Assembly (NCBI RefSeq): GCF_900187405.1
Contig: NZ_LT896716.1
Span: 1,612,001-1,676,000 of the forward strand
Source of the DNA: Geobacter sp. DSM 9736
GTDB taxonomy: Bacteria > Desulfobacterota > Desulfuromonadia > Geobacterales > Geobacteraceae
Length of the DNA stretch: 64,000 bases
Direction of reading: 5' to 3'
Shown here: in pieces, positions 1 to 9,800 of the stretch
Layout: every line of letters starts with the position of its first letter
How positions within the stretch are numbered: position 1 is the first letter of the stretch
Program-made: the position numbers and the translations under genes
The notes under the pieces: generated by a model
Databases searched by the model: none
What the model was told of the DNA's origin: nothing
The model's input: the letters and a program-made list of their open reading frames with translations, nothing else

Positions 1-562
1 CGAGGGCAGCGGCCCCTGCCCGACGGATGCCTCTCGCCTCCATGTGAAAGTTGACGAAATTCTCAAAATTGTTTTCGTTTTCCCGTGTGCGGTCATAGGG
101 GAAACCCGTGGCCAGAAGAGTGTTCCGGATCGGTCCCCTGCCGGAGACCGAGATGCGGCTGCCGTTAAGAAAAGCCCCCTCCCCCTGTATGACCGTAAAG
201 AGCTCGTCCATCATCGGGTGGTATATGACACCCATCCCGACAGTTCCCTCGATCTCCAGCGCGATGGAGACGCAGAACCAGGGAAAGCCGTGGGCGTAGT
301 TGGTGGTGCCGTCCAGAGGATCTATGATCCACTTGTAAGCTGACTGCTGTGCCTGATGGCCGCTCTCCTCCGCAAGGATATCGTGATCCGGGAAGCTGCG
401 GCTGATCCGCTCCGTGATAAGCGAATCGCACATCCGGTCCACCTCGGTGACGAGATCCGTCGCTCCCTTGAAGACAATATCGTGCTCCAGCCAGAGCCTC
501 TGCCGCTGGAGCCCCCCCGCCTCCCGAGCCGCATCAATAGCGACTTCCAGATACTGCTGCAT
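1..562 (-). CDS. suhB: Inositol-1-monophosphatase family protein (3' end off window)
   Basis: The reading frame runs from the ATG complement at 560-562 to the left edge, giving about 187 residues. The start has a good ribosome site (GGGAGGAATA directly upstream). Seen motifs are the metal-binding AEESG and the family signature DPLDGTTNY with the following GFPWF. The family hydrolyses inositol phosphates and related sugar phosphates with Mg2+; in many bacteria the homologue is SuhB. The C-terminal WD...G motif lies outside the window, so substrate cannot be judged. A strong terminator separates it from the gene upstream, so it probably has its own promoter. Confidence 0.9.
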   Translation of the reverse strand, partial: MQQYLEVAIDAAREAGGLQRQRLWLEHDIVFKGATDLVTEVDRMCDSLITERISRSFPDHDILAEESGHQAQQSAYKWIIDPLDGTTNYAHGFPWFCVSIALEIEGTVGMGVIYHPMMDELFTVIQGEGAFLNGSRISVSGRGPIRNTLLATGFPYDRTRENENNFENFVNFHMEARGIRRAGAAAL

Positions 563-730
563 TATTCCTCCCGCAATCATTCGATCAGGTGTTTGTCTAG
601 TGCCGGCAAGCACAGACACCAGTTTGCAGATAGCATGCTCGCCCCATTTTGCCTATTCAAAAAAAAATTGCGACTTCATACAAATACCATCACGACAGGT
701 TCTCGAAGCCAAAGCATTTGCAGCGCCAAC

Positions 731-775
731 AAAAGAAGGCCGCTCATACTTTGATCTGAGCGGCCTTCTTTTGCT
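731..775 (-). terminator. Rho-independent terminator, bidirectional
   Basis: A perfect 16-bp inverted repeat (731-746 with 757-772) encloses a 10-nt loop. The outer AAAA/TTTT pairs give a T-run on both strands. It lies just past the stop of the rubrerythrin-like gene and before the monophosphatase gene. Confidence 0.85.
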
Positions 776-790
776 GAAGCGTAGTGCGTG

Positions 791-1273
791 CTACAACTGC
801 CCGAGGTTGCTGAACTCCCGCCATTCCAGGTAATACTTGGGGCGCAGGACGAAGTCGTAGAGGTTCTCCATGATGTTGAAGTGCTTTTTCTCCTCCTCTG
901 CCAACTTCAGCAGCAGAGACCGGTTATCCGGGTCCAGCTCCTTTTCTGCGAGTCCTTCGTAGAGCCGGACGCTCTCCGCTTCGATCTCCTTGGCATGCTC
1001 GTAGGCATTCAGGTCTTCCTTTATCTCCCTGAGGAACTGGTCTCCCTTGAGGTCAGCAAAGACATTCCTGGCATCTTCGAGAACAGTGGTATCAGCCATC
1101 ACCGCCCCTGTACCCGCCTGAATATCCTTCACCACATCGTAGTGTTTCTGCTCGTCCGCGGCAAGACGGGAAAATATGGCTTTGAATCCCCCGATACTCG
1201 TGCTCGCCGCCAGCTTTTCATAGTATGCCTTCCCGTCCATCTCCATCTTCAATGCAAATTCGAAAAGGTCCAT
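791..1273 (-). CDS. Rubrerythrin-like ferritin-family protein
   Basis: A 160-residue all-helical protein with two carboxylate/ExxH helices typical of ferritin-like diiron proteins: DEQKH near residues 40-44 and EEEKKH near residue 130, each preceded by a helix carrying a Glu. It has no C-terminal rubredoxin CxxC pairs, so it is shorter than true rubrerythrin. The family reduces peroxide or buffers iron in anaerobes; a role in oxidative stress is inferred. It sits just downstream of the cytochrome operon on the same strand with a 70-nt gap, but ends at its own strong terminator. The ATG follows GGGAGGGAATA. Confidence 0.85.
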   Translation of the reverse strand: MDLFEFALKMEMDGKAYYEKLAASTSIGGFKAIFSRLAADEQKHYDVVKDIQAGTGAVMADTTVLEDARNVFADLKGDQFLREIKEDLNAYEHAKEIEAESVRLYEGLAEKELDPDNRSLLLKLAEEEKKHFNIMENLYDFVLRPKYYLEWREFSNLGQL

Positions 1274-1343
1274 ATTCCCTCCCCTGCTTCCTGGTAACTG
1301 TTGAGAAATTCTACCAGAACAGCCCGGTCTTGCAATGAGAGGG

Positions 1344-3809
1344 CTACAGCTTCTTATGGCAGCTCAGACAACTGACGCCGGTATCGTTCCAATTGACCGG
1401 TATGCCGAAGTGACATGCGATGTTGGCGCAGTTGCCCGCATTCCAGGTTGCTGTGGAAAGAAGCTTCTTGCTGGTGTCGAAAGCAGTCGCGCCGTTTTTG
1501 TAGTTCCCGCCGTTACGCCTCCACTCCTGGCCTGTATAGCTCGCAAAACTGGTCGGCCTGAGCTGCGCCTTGGATACAATTGCAATATTCGCGAAACTGA
1601 CCTCCACCACGCCGTTGACGTGCCTGCCCCGGTTATTGATCCGCGCCGTCTCGGAATAAGAGCTGTGACAGCCTGCGCAGGCGGTGTTCCGGTCGTTGCG
1701 GGGATATGTCACTGTAGCGTTGTGGCAGGTATGGCAGTTTATTGTAGTTGCCTGAGAGGAGACGCCGTGGCTTACGTTGCCGCTGCTTCCCGGTTCAAGC
1801 CGACCACCTTTGCCGGTGTAGATATCTTCCGGATGAATGCCGACGACGTGTACGGCATGAGCCGCTGACCCTGGAATGACGCTGTTGGGCGAATTGCCGT
1901 GACAGCAGGCGCATCTATCACCCGTGAATGCTCCACCGTACCATTCGGGAGTAGAAGCGTAGGCCAGATCGGGGAGGTAGCCGTTACTGTGGCAGTAGAG
2001 GTTGAGGCATTCGACCCTGCTGCCGGGAATGGAATCCGCCGTAGTCCCCCCGGCTACGCCGGCTACCCCTGCAGTCGTAATGCCGGCGCTGTTTCTGCTG
2101 CGAAGCAGGCTCACACCCTGCCCTGCGACCGCAGGACGGAAATCGAGCAGCACTTGTCCGTTTCCGTGATTGCCGTTGGCTACTGGATGGCAGTTGCTGC
2201 ATCCGAACTCGTATCTGCCGGTGATGTCATCCCCGAAGGATCGGTTTGCGGTGTATCCGTAGAAGAGGGGCCTCGTCCCCGAGAGATGCTTGGCGTGGGC
2301 GCCCTTCAGCTTGTTCGTCGGATGACACATGTCGCAGTGGCGGGCCTCCCCCCACTGCACAGGAACACCGGAATGGCAGGCCACGTTGGTACAGGTTCTG
2401 TTGTTCCCCCACTGCGCCGCTCCCCCTGCCTTGGCGGGGTTGAAGTTCACGTCGATGGATCCGTCCAGATGGCTGCTGGAACCGATGCGTATGGAAGTGC
2501 CGGTCGTAGTGGTGAGGGTGTGGCAGGTGTCGCAAGTGGAGGCTCCGCTGGTGCCGACATGGTAGAAGTGGCTGTTGGATGTGGCCCCACCGACACCGAC
2601 ACTGGCATAGTTCGGCTCGCCGGCGACGCTTGTGAAGGCCGCCCCGTCGGCTACCGTCCGTGCGCCATGGCATCCCTTGCAATCGTCGATCGGGGCCCCG
2701 GCGCTCCATGTTCCGGGATCGGTGAAACGGCCTTTCCCGTCACTGTGGCAGTAGAAGCTGCTGCATGCTGCGCTTCGTCCTGCCCTGCTGCCGGAATAGT
2801 CAACGAACTTGTTGACATGCAGCATCCTGTCCTTTATCGACCCCTCTGCCGCCACGGTCTTTGCATGACACTCGGCACAGCCGAAGTTGGTGCCGAGATA
2901 GCCGGAGTTGTCGGTATGGGCGGTATGCCTTCCCGAAAGGGTGCGACTCGCGGCGTTACCATGGCATCCCGTGCAGTCGGAAGCGAGCGGACCGCTCCCC
3001 CATGTGACGGTCCGGTATGTGGGCAAGCTCTTGCCGTCGCTGTGGCAGTACGTGGCGGTGCACTGGCCGAACTGGTTGTTTAGGCTCGGCAGGTAGTCGT
3101 CTACAGGTCCGCTGTAGGCCCCCCCGGGAACATTCTGCGGATCTCTAAGCTGCATGATCAAAGGACGTCTGCCGGCGCTCGTGGCATGGGCAAACCTGGC
3201 GCCGGAGGTGTGGTCAGCGTGGCACTTGCGGCACTGGGTCACCCCGCTGTAATATGTTTCGTGACGGGAGTGACTACCATCGGCCCCCCCGGCGTACCCG
3301 GGAGCCGTCCCTGCAGGAGGAGCCCCGTGACACTTGTCGCAGTCGTTGTCGTTCGGGTCTACGTAGCGAAAAGGAGAGCTTCCCCAGAGAGGAGTATCCG
3401 ATTCGAAGTGGCAATTGACGTTACTGCAACTGCCCGGAATGGGGAGGGCTGTCTGGTTCCTGAAGGCAACCTCAAGGCCCCCGACTTTATAGCGGCCTCC
3501 GGCAGGAGATTCGTTGACGCTCGCCCTGAAACTGATCCTGCCGTCGAGATGCCCGGTGGTATACCCGGCAGCGTCATGACAAACCGCACAGTTGCTGATG
3601 GCAGCCCCGGCAGGCTGATGAGTCCGGTGATTGCCCCTGAACGCTCCTGTATGAGGGTCCCGGATCTGACTGTCCAGTGGAGGCATGTCGTGGCACGAAG
3701 CGCACGTCATAGCGTATTGAGGCGCAGCTACACTGGAAACGGGCAGAAGTGAGCCCATCAGCAGCACCCCCCCCAGCAGTATCCTCGATGTCATCACGTT
3801 ATTGATCAC
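1344..3809 (-). CDS. 20-heme c-type cytochrome (CxxxxCH type)
   Basis: I count 20 heme-attachment motifs: 14 CX2CH and 6 CX4CH, spread over the whole 821-residue protein. An N-terminal hydrophobic stretch ending in VSSVAA looks like a Sec signal peptide, so the hemes would be attached in the periplasm or beyond. I choose the GTG complement at 3807-3809, because GGAG lies seven bases upstream; the later in-frame ATG at 3792-3794 has no ribosome site. The longer in-frame extension overlaps the upstream gene and is not secretory. The gene begins 58 bp after the 34-heme gene, so the two are probably one operon. Extracellular electron transfer is inferred from the family; exact location is unknown. 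Confidence 0.88.
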   Translation of the reverse strand: MINNVMTSRILLGGVLLMGSLLPVSSVAAPQYAMTCASCHDMPPLDSQIRDPHTGAFRGNHRTHQPAGAAISNCAVCHDAAGYTTGHLDGRISFRASVNESPAGGRYKVGGLEVAFRNQTALPIPGSCSNVNCHFESDTPLWGSSPFRYVDPNDNDCDKCHGAPPAGTAPGYAGGADGSHSRHETYYSGVTQCRKCHADHTSGARFAHATSAGRRPLIMQLRDPQNVPGGAYSGPVDDYLPSLNNQFGQCTATYCHSDGKSLPTYRTVTWGSGPLASDCTGCHGNAASRTLSGRHTAHTDNSGYLGTNFGCAECHAKTVAAEGSIKDRMLHVNKFVDYSGSRAGRSAACSSFYCHSDGKGRFTDPGTWSAGAPIDDCKGCHGARTVADGAAFTSVAGEPNYASVGVGGATSNSHFYHVGTSGASTCDTCHTLTTTTGTSIRIGSSSHLDGSIDVNFNPAKAGGAAQWGNNRTCTNVACHSGVPVQWGEARHCDMCHPTNKLKGAHAKHLSGTRPLFYGYTANRSFGDDITGRYEFGCSNCHPVANGNHGNGQVLLDFRPAVAGQGVSLLRSRNSAGITTAGVAGVAGGTTADSIPGSRVECLNLYCHSNGYLPDLAYASTPEWYGGAFTGDRCACCHGNSPNSVIPGSAAHAVHVVGIHPEDIYTGKGGRLEPGSSGNVSHGVSSQATTINCHTCHNATVTYPRNDRNTACAGCHSSYSETARINNRGRHVNGVVEVSFANIAIVSKAQLRPTSFASYTGQEWRRNGGNYKNGATAFDTSKKLLSTATWNAGNCANIACHFGIPVNWNDTGVSCLSCHKKL

Positions 3810-3867
3810 GGTGTGTCTCCATCGCCCAAATTCCGATTTAATGCCGCTACGACACCGGCCGTTCCGT

Positions 3868-6800
3868 CTACCACGGGGTCTTCGTGTTCCACATCTGATC
3901 GGCTGAGTTGTTCTCATGACAGGTGAAAGTCTTGTTGTTGTACCAGTCGGCGTTTTCGCCAACGTGGGCCGAATAGCTTCCCGGCTTCCTGCCTGAACCG
4001 TACCCCGTTTCGCGGTAACTCCCTGACGTGACGGGATTGGTATTGGCAACCATCCTGCCGCGATGTTTAGAATCCAGACAGTTAGTGACCATAAGCCGCG
4101 GGAGGCTTGCATTATGCGGAGCATGACACTTGGAACAGGAATAGCTGTGCTGCGCCGTCGCGTTGGCCGTCTTCCACCCCTTGACCGACTCGTGAACCCG
4201 GTCCTTGCTCTTCCAGACGTGGTTCGTGCCGTTGGTCAGCTGCTGCTTCGGATGACACCTGAGGCAGAGCCCGGCAAATTGTTCCTGCGTTTCCACGATT
4301 TTGTACGAAGTGGAGTTCATGGCGGTGTTTCCTCCGGGACCGAAGGTGTTCTGGTCAATCCTGTAGGAGTTCATAGCGGCCTTCTGTGCATCGAGCTTCG
4401 CCTGGCTCCTGGTGGGTCCCTCGTATTCCCCGGTATACCCGATGGCCCCTATGGCTACGTAGTTCTGGTTATCAGCCGGCGAAACATCTTCCTTGTAGGG
4501 AGAAGATAGCCATGTCCCCTTGAGGAGCGGCACCGCATATCCCTGATTGGCACCGAGGGAAGGGCTCACGCCATGCGGGTCGTGGCAGGGGGTACAGAGA
4601 CCGCCGACGGCATGAGATGAAGTTCCCGACAGAGCCGTCGAAGCTCCGAAATGTCCGCCGTAGTTGGGCGTGGCCTTGTACCCGTAACGGCTCTGTCGTG
4701 GGAAGGTGCCGGAGCCGAACCGGGGGGTATCCATGTATCCGAGGATCTGTTGTACGGCTCCGAAGGTGGAGTTGTATCCCCACGGTGTTATTCCGGCAGT
4801 GGCATTGAGATGGCAGTCGAAGCAGAGGCCGGCGCCGGGATTGTAAAGGTTGTGGTCAGCAGCGGAGCCGCCGGCCATGGGCTTGTAGGTCATGGAATAC
4901 CCGCCCTTTCCGGCCGCGGTATCCTTGAGGATTCCGCCGTTGACGGTGGCGCTGGCATAACTGGTGGTCGTTCCATCGATGGAGGAACCGTGCGAGTTGT
5001 GGCAATCGAAACAGAGAACGGAGGCGGACCCGTTTCGGCTGTCGGTCCATTTCTCGCTCGTGTCCCAACCGCCGTGGTTGGCTACGGCGTTTCCATGGGC
5101 AGAGAAAGCCTTGACCACAGTGTTTTTACGAGAGATGCTCGCACTGCTGTATTTTCCCCAGCGGGTAGTGCCGGTGTTGCCGTAGCGGGCGGCAATGCTG
5201 TTGCCGTCCCATGCATAGTGCTTCGGCGTCTTCCCGTCGCCGAAAGGGGTCGTACCGTTTGCTGCATCGCTGTGACAACCGAGGCAATGGGTATTGAGTT
5301 TGGCTATTTCGGCCCGCGTGCCGTTGGCGACATACCGGATTGTAGTGCTCCCTACTGCATAGCTGGAGGGCCGGACGCCACCGGTGTAGACCACCAGATC
5401 CACGGCAGCTCCGGCGGTACGCTGATGGTAGGAGGAATTGATGGTTCCGTCGCTGTTGGCCTCCCAGTGGCACTGGTAGCAGTGCTCGTTGGTAAGCGTC
5501 ACCCCCTGCACGTGGTGGGAGTTTCCGCCGAACTGGGGCGAAATGGCGGCACGGCTTCCCTGTGCTCCGGCATGGCAGCCGAGGCAGGGAAGAGAGTAGT
5601 CGATGCTTCCTCCCCAGACAGCGTCCCTGCCGCCGTGGCAGGTGATGTTGCGGCACGTCCCGTACGGACCGGAGCCGGCGGCATGACTCCCGGCAGAGTA
5701 GGTGGTACCGGCAAGGGTGCCGTCGAAAGCGATGTCGATGGTCTGGTCGGCATGCTTGACGGATCCGCTACCCGCGCCAGCGTGGCAGGTGCCGCATGCA
5801 TAGGAATTCGCGTGTGTCGAGTGGCTTCCCGTGGCGGCAGGGTCAGTGGCCATGTTTTTGTGACAGCCGCCGCACCCTGGGCTGGGGCCTCCCCATACGG
5901 GAGACCTGAAGCCGGAGGGGGCGCCGATGCCGCCGGCCCCCTGGACATTGCTGTGGCAGTACACGTTGGTGCACGACCCGAAGGAGGCGCTGGGAGCCGT
6001 ATCTCCCGTGGTGCCGCTGGAGATGTTCCGGTATAGCGCAGAGGGACCGAAACGACGATCAGCGGTATCGAGTCGCCACTCCACGCTTCCATTTACGTGA
6101 TAGTTGTTAACCTTCTCCCCGTGGCATGCGGCACACGCCATGGCGAGTCCGCCCGGTCCGGTCCCGGCATGCCGGGAATGGGACCCTGTTGTTGCGTACG
6201 TCGCTCCCGTCACCCCGTGACAGGTGCCGCAGGCCACCTCGCCGTAGCCCATCTCCCAATTCGGTTTGGTGTTGCTCCCTCCTGCCATCGGCGGCTTAGT
6301 GGAGGTTCCCCCGCCGTGGCAATATACGTTGACGCAGGTATTGAGGAGGGCAGGATTGGTGGTCCGTCGCATTACGGTTCCGGCGTTGGACGAAACGTAC
6401 CTGTTGTTGATTATGGTGGAGTAGCCATAGAAGGTGCCGGTGGTTACCCTCCCGCCGTAGGCTTTGAAGCCGATCTCTAACGTATAGCCGGGCATCGTCG
6501 GGTCGTAGTTGTCATGGCAGACATAGCAGTTCCCGTCGATGCTCGGGTTGAGCTGGTGGGCGTTATGGGCTCCCGCATTACCGGGTGAAAGCGCCTTCAG
6601 CTCCGGCTTGGTCATGCTCGCCATGTCGACGGGAGGGCGGCCGTGGCAGGTGAAGCACCCGTCAACGACGCCGTTCACGTGGAGCGAGGGGTTGTTGAAT
6701 GTGATTCCGTCGGAGTTGAGGTTGTTGTGGCAGTCCTTGCAATCGGCAGGAGCCTTGTTGTAGTGGACGTATCCCGGCCCCGGCGAACAAGGGGGGTACG

Positions 6801-9800
6801 AATGACATTTGGAGCAATCTCCGGCAGTACCGTCCAGGAGCACGTCGTTCCACTTCGGAGCTCCCGCAGTTCCGAGACTTCCCCCCTCGTCGACGCAGCC
6901 GCCGTATGCTCCCTTCCCGGTATTGGAGTCCATGCCTGCGCCGTGGCACCAGAGGTTGTTGCACGTGCGGGTCGAGTAGTCGTACCAGGGTCTGCTAGTG
7001 TACCCGTAGAATATGCCTGCAGAAGCAACCTGATCGAACCCTACCTCTGCAGGGAGAGCCGAATCGATGTGCTGCGGGGTATACGGCCCTCCCGGCTCGA
7101 TGTGACACTCACTGCACTTCAGAGAACTTGCATACGCGTAAGGTGAGGCTTTAACATGCTGGTCGTGAGACCCTACATGCGGCTCAGTCTTGCCGGTAGG
7201 GCTTCCGGGACCACGGGTGTCGTAGAAGGCACTGGTTGCCGCAGATCCGTGGCATTTATCGCAAAGCGGCAGCTGCGATTCGGGCTCCCACCTGACGACG
7301 TCACGGCCGTGACAGTTGCTCGCACTGCAGGTACCGTAGCTGCCTGACCCCGGTACCACTTCGGTACCCCTTGAATACCGGGTATTGGCGGCAAGCCCGC
7401 CGAAGAGAAAATCTATTCGCTGGTTTCCGTGCCTGTTTGCATTGGCATCACCGCCATTGCCGTGGCAAATGCGGCAGTCGAATTGGGTCACCGGATCTTT
7501 AGCATGCTGGCGGTGGGCACCGGTGGGGCTGGCGCTGACTGCCATGTCGTCGTGACAGCCTCCGCAATCGGCAGTATCTCCCCAGCGCGGGGAAGCGTAA
7601 TAGGTTGGACCGCCGGTGCCGTTGGCGGATTGGACGTTACTGTGGCAATAGAGGTTCGTACAGGTGCCGTAGCCGGCAGGGTCACCGGGAGCGAGGCGGC
7701 CGGTGGTGCCGCTGTTGCTTCCGTTATAGGCCGCAGTCGAGGATATTGCCGACAGATTCCACTCGACCTGACCGTTGATGTGGAGGGTGCTGGTGGAATA
7801 GTTGGAATAGGTCCCGTGGCAGGTCCCACACTTGATTCCGTCGCTTTCGGCGTCGGTCCCGGCATGCTTTCGGTGACTGCCGGAAGCGGGAGGGGTATCG
7901 CCGGTGGCATCGTGGCATGTCCCGCATGTTTTCTGGCTTATGCCGATCCAGGATGGTATCGAATTCGTGCCGCCGCTCCCCGGCCAGCCGTGGCAATAAA
8001 CATTGCAAGTAGTGGTATTCGGCACCTTCACAAGTGTTGTTCCCGGAGCAGCAGACCAGAGGTAGCCGTTGCTAAGGACATCGGTGCCGGTGAAAAGCGT
8101 GCCGTTGGTGACGCTGTTGTTAAATCCGGGAAAGTTGGCACCGTTGATGATGAAGCCCATCTCGATGAGCCCGTTGCGTCTGGGGGTGGAAGTGGATGCA
8201 TGGTTTCCGTTAGCGTGGCAGGTGGCGCACCCCATGTGGTCGCTGTGCCTGGCATGGGCCCCCGCATTCGGGGCATAGGAGCCAAGGGCATTGGTGGGGG
8301 GGAAGGCCAGGTTGCTGAAAGAGGTCGGTGGATTTCCGTGACAGTCGCTGCACTGGCCTCCCACAGCCTTGAAACCTATGCTGTGAGGGTGGCAGACCAT
8401 GCAGTCCTTACCGTTGTTGTGGTCCTTCCAGGCAGTCTTTCCGGCACTGTACTGGTGGAAGCGTGTCTTGTGGTGACAGACCTCGCATATGTTACTGGAG
8501 GTAGTCCCACCCCGCAGGTCGTTACCCAGCATGCCAGTCGCAACATTGGTGGCAGCCGTAATGACGGTGAACACAACAGGACGCTCCCCGGTCGGGGTCT
8601 GGATGGCGGAAGACACTTTCTTGATATTGGTGGTTCTCCCCTTGCTGTGGCATGTGGCGCAGGTATAGTCGGTACCCCAGGTGCCGTATTTGAGCTGCCC
8701 GAGGGTGAGGCTGCTGTGTAGGAGTTCGGAGCTGTCGTTGACCATCGCCGTGACGGGAACGTCAGTCGTGACCGTTGGATGACCCGACGAAGTCACGCGA
8801 ATCGAGAGGGAGTTAGTCGCCCCCTGGACAGCCGAGGGTTTGGCTGTCATCGTCAGGGTGGTGGTTGCTCCGTTTCCGTTGGGGGAGAGGTTCATCGTTG
8901 AGCTTGCGAGTACCGAGGGTATTATGAAACTGCCGGCATTTTCAGTACCGACAAGGGAGAGAGCAAAGGTCGCGGGAGAGCAGGCCCCGGTATCATTATT
9001 TGTTACCGATACCGTATATTCCGCCTGACCGCCGCTCTTGACGAACTGGCCGCTGGGCATCACGACTATGGAGGGAGTATTGTTGCAGACGTTGGGGATC
9101 GTCGGGATGGCCGAACTGGTGGTGCCCCTGCTTACGTTGTTCACCGTGTCGGTAGCACACACACGGTAGCCGTAGTGCTGGCCGGGGGACAGGCCGTTTT
9201 CGGTCGCGCTCAGGCCGCTACCCTGGTAGACCTGCACTCCCGAAGAACAGTTGGCCGGAGCCGGCGCATTGGCGATGCCGCGTACGACAGTGTACGCCCT
9301 CGACGCGTGAAGCCCGCTTGAGTCGGACGCAGGGGTCCAGGAAAGCTGTATCTGGCCAGTGACGCTGCCGGGACTCGCTGTAATGATCGGATTCCCGGGG
9401 GCCTCTCCATCAAGCGTAATCGTTGCGCCACTTGTGTCTTGAAGAAGGAGACCGTACTTCCCCTTCACATGCGTGACTGCAGTAACCCGTCCGGTAACTG
9501 GTATAACCGTAGTCACGCCCTCCTTCGGAGTCATCCTGACATAGCACTCGGTGGTGGTCGTTCCGGCAATGAGCCCCGACGTACTGATCCGCCAGTCGTC
9601 GCCGATGCTCGGTGCGGTAAGTTCGCCGTAAAGCCTACCGCTGACCCGGTCCACGATTTCGAGTCTGGCTATCTTTTTCGATACCCCCGCCGGGAGGAGG
9701 CTCACCGTCACGGTGTTGATCGTATCGTCGCTCCCACCATTGATCCTGACGCCGAATGCATCGAGACGCGTGGCAGTGCCCCCGGATGGGAGCACAATGT

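Noticed and set aside
1899-3083. 394-codon plus-strand open frame opposite the 20-heme cytochrome gene
   Set aside because: It is a mirror of the cytochrome coding strand: Gly/Val-rich composition, no ribosome site, no motif. Similar long frames at 4651-6036 and 7429-8721 lie opposite the giant cytochrome for the same reason.
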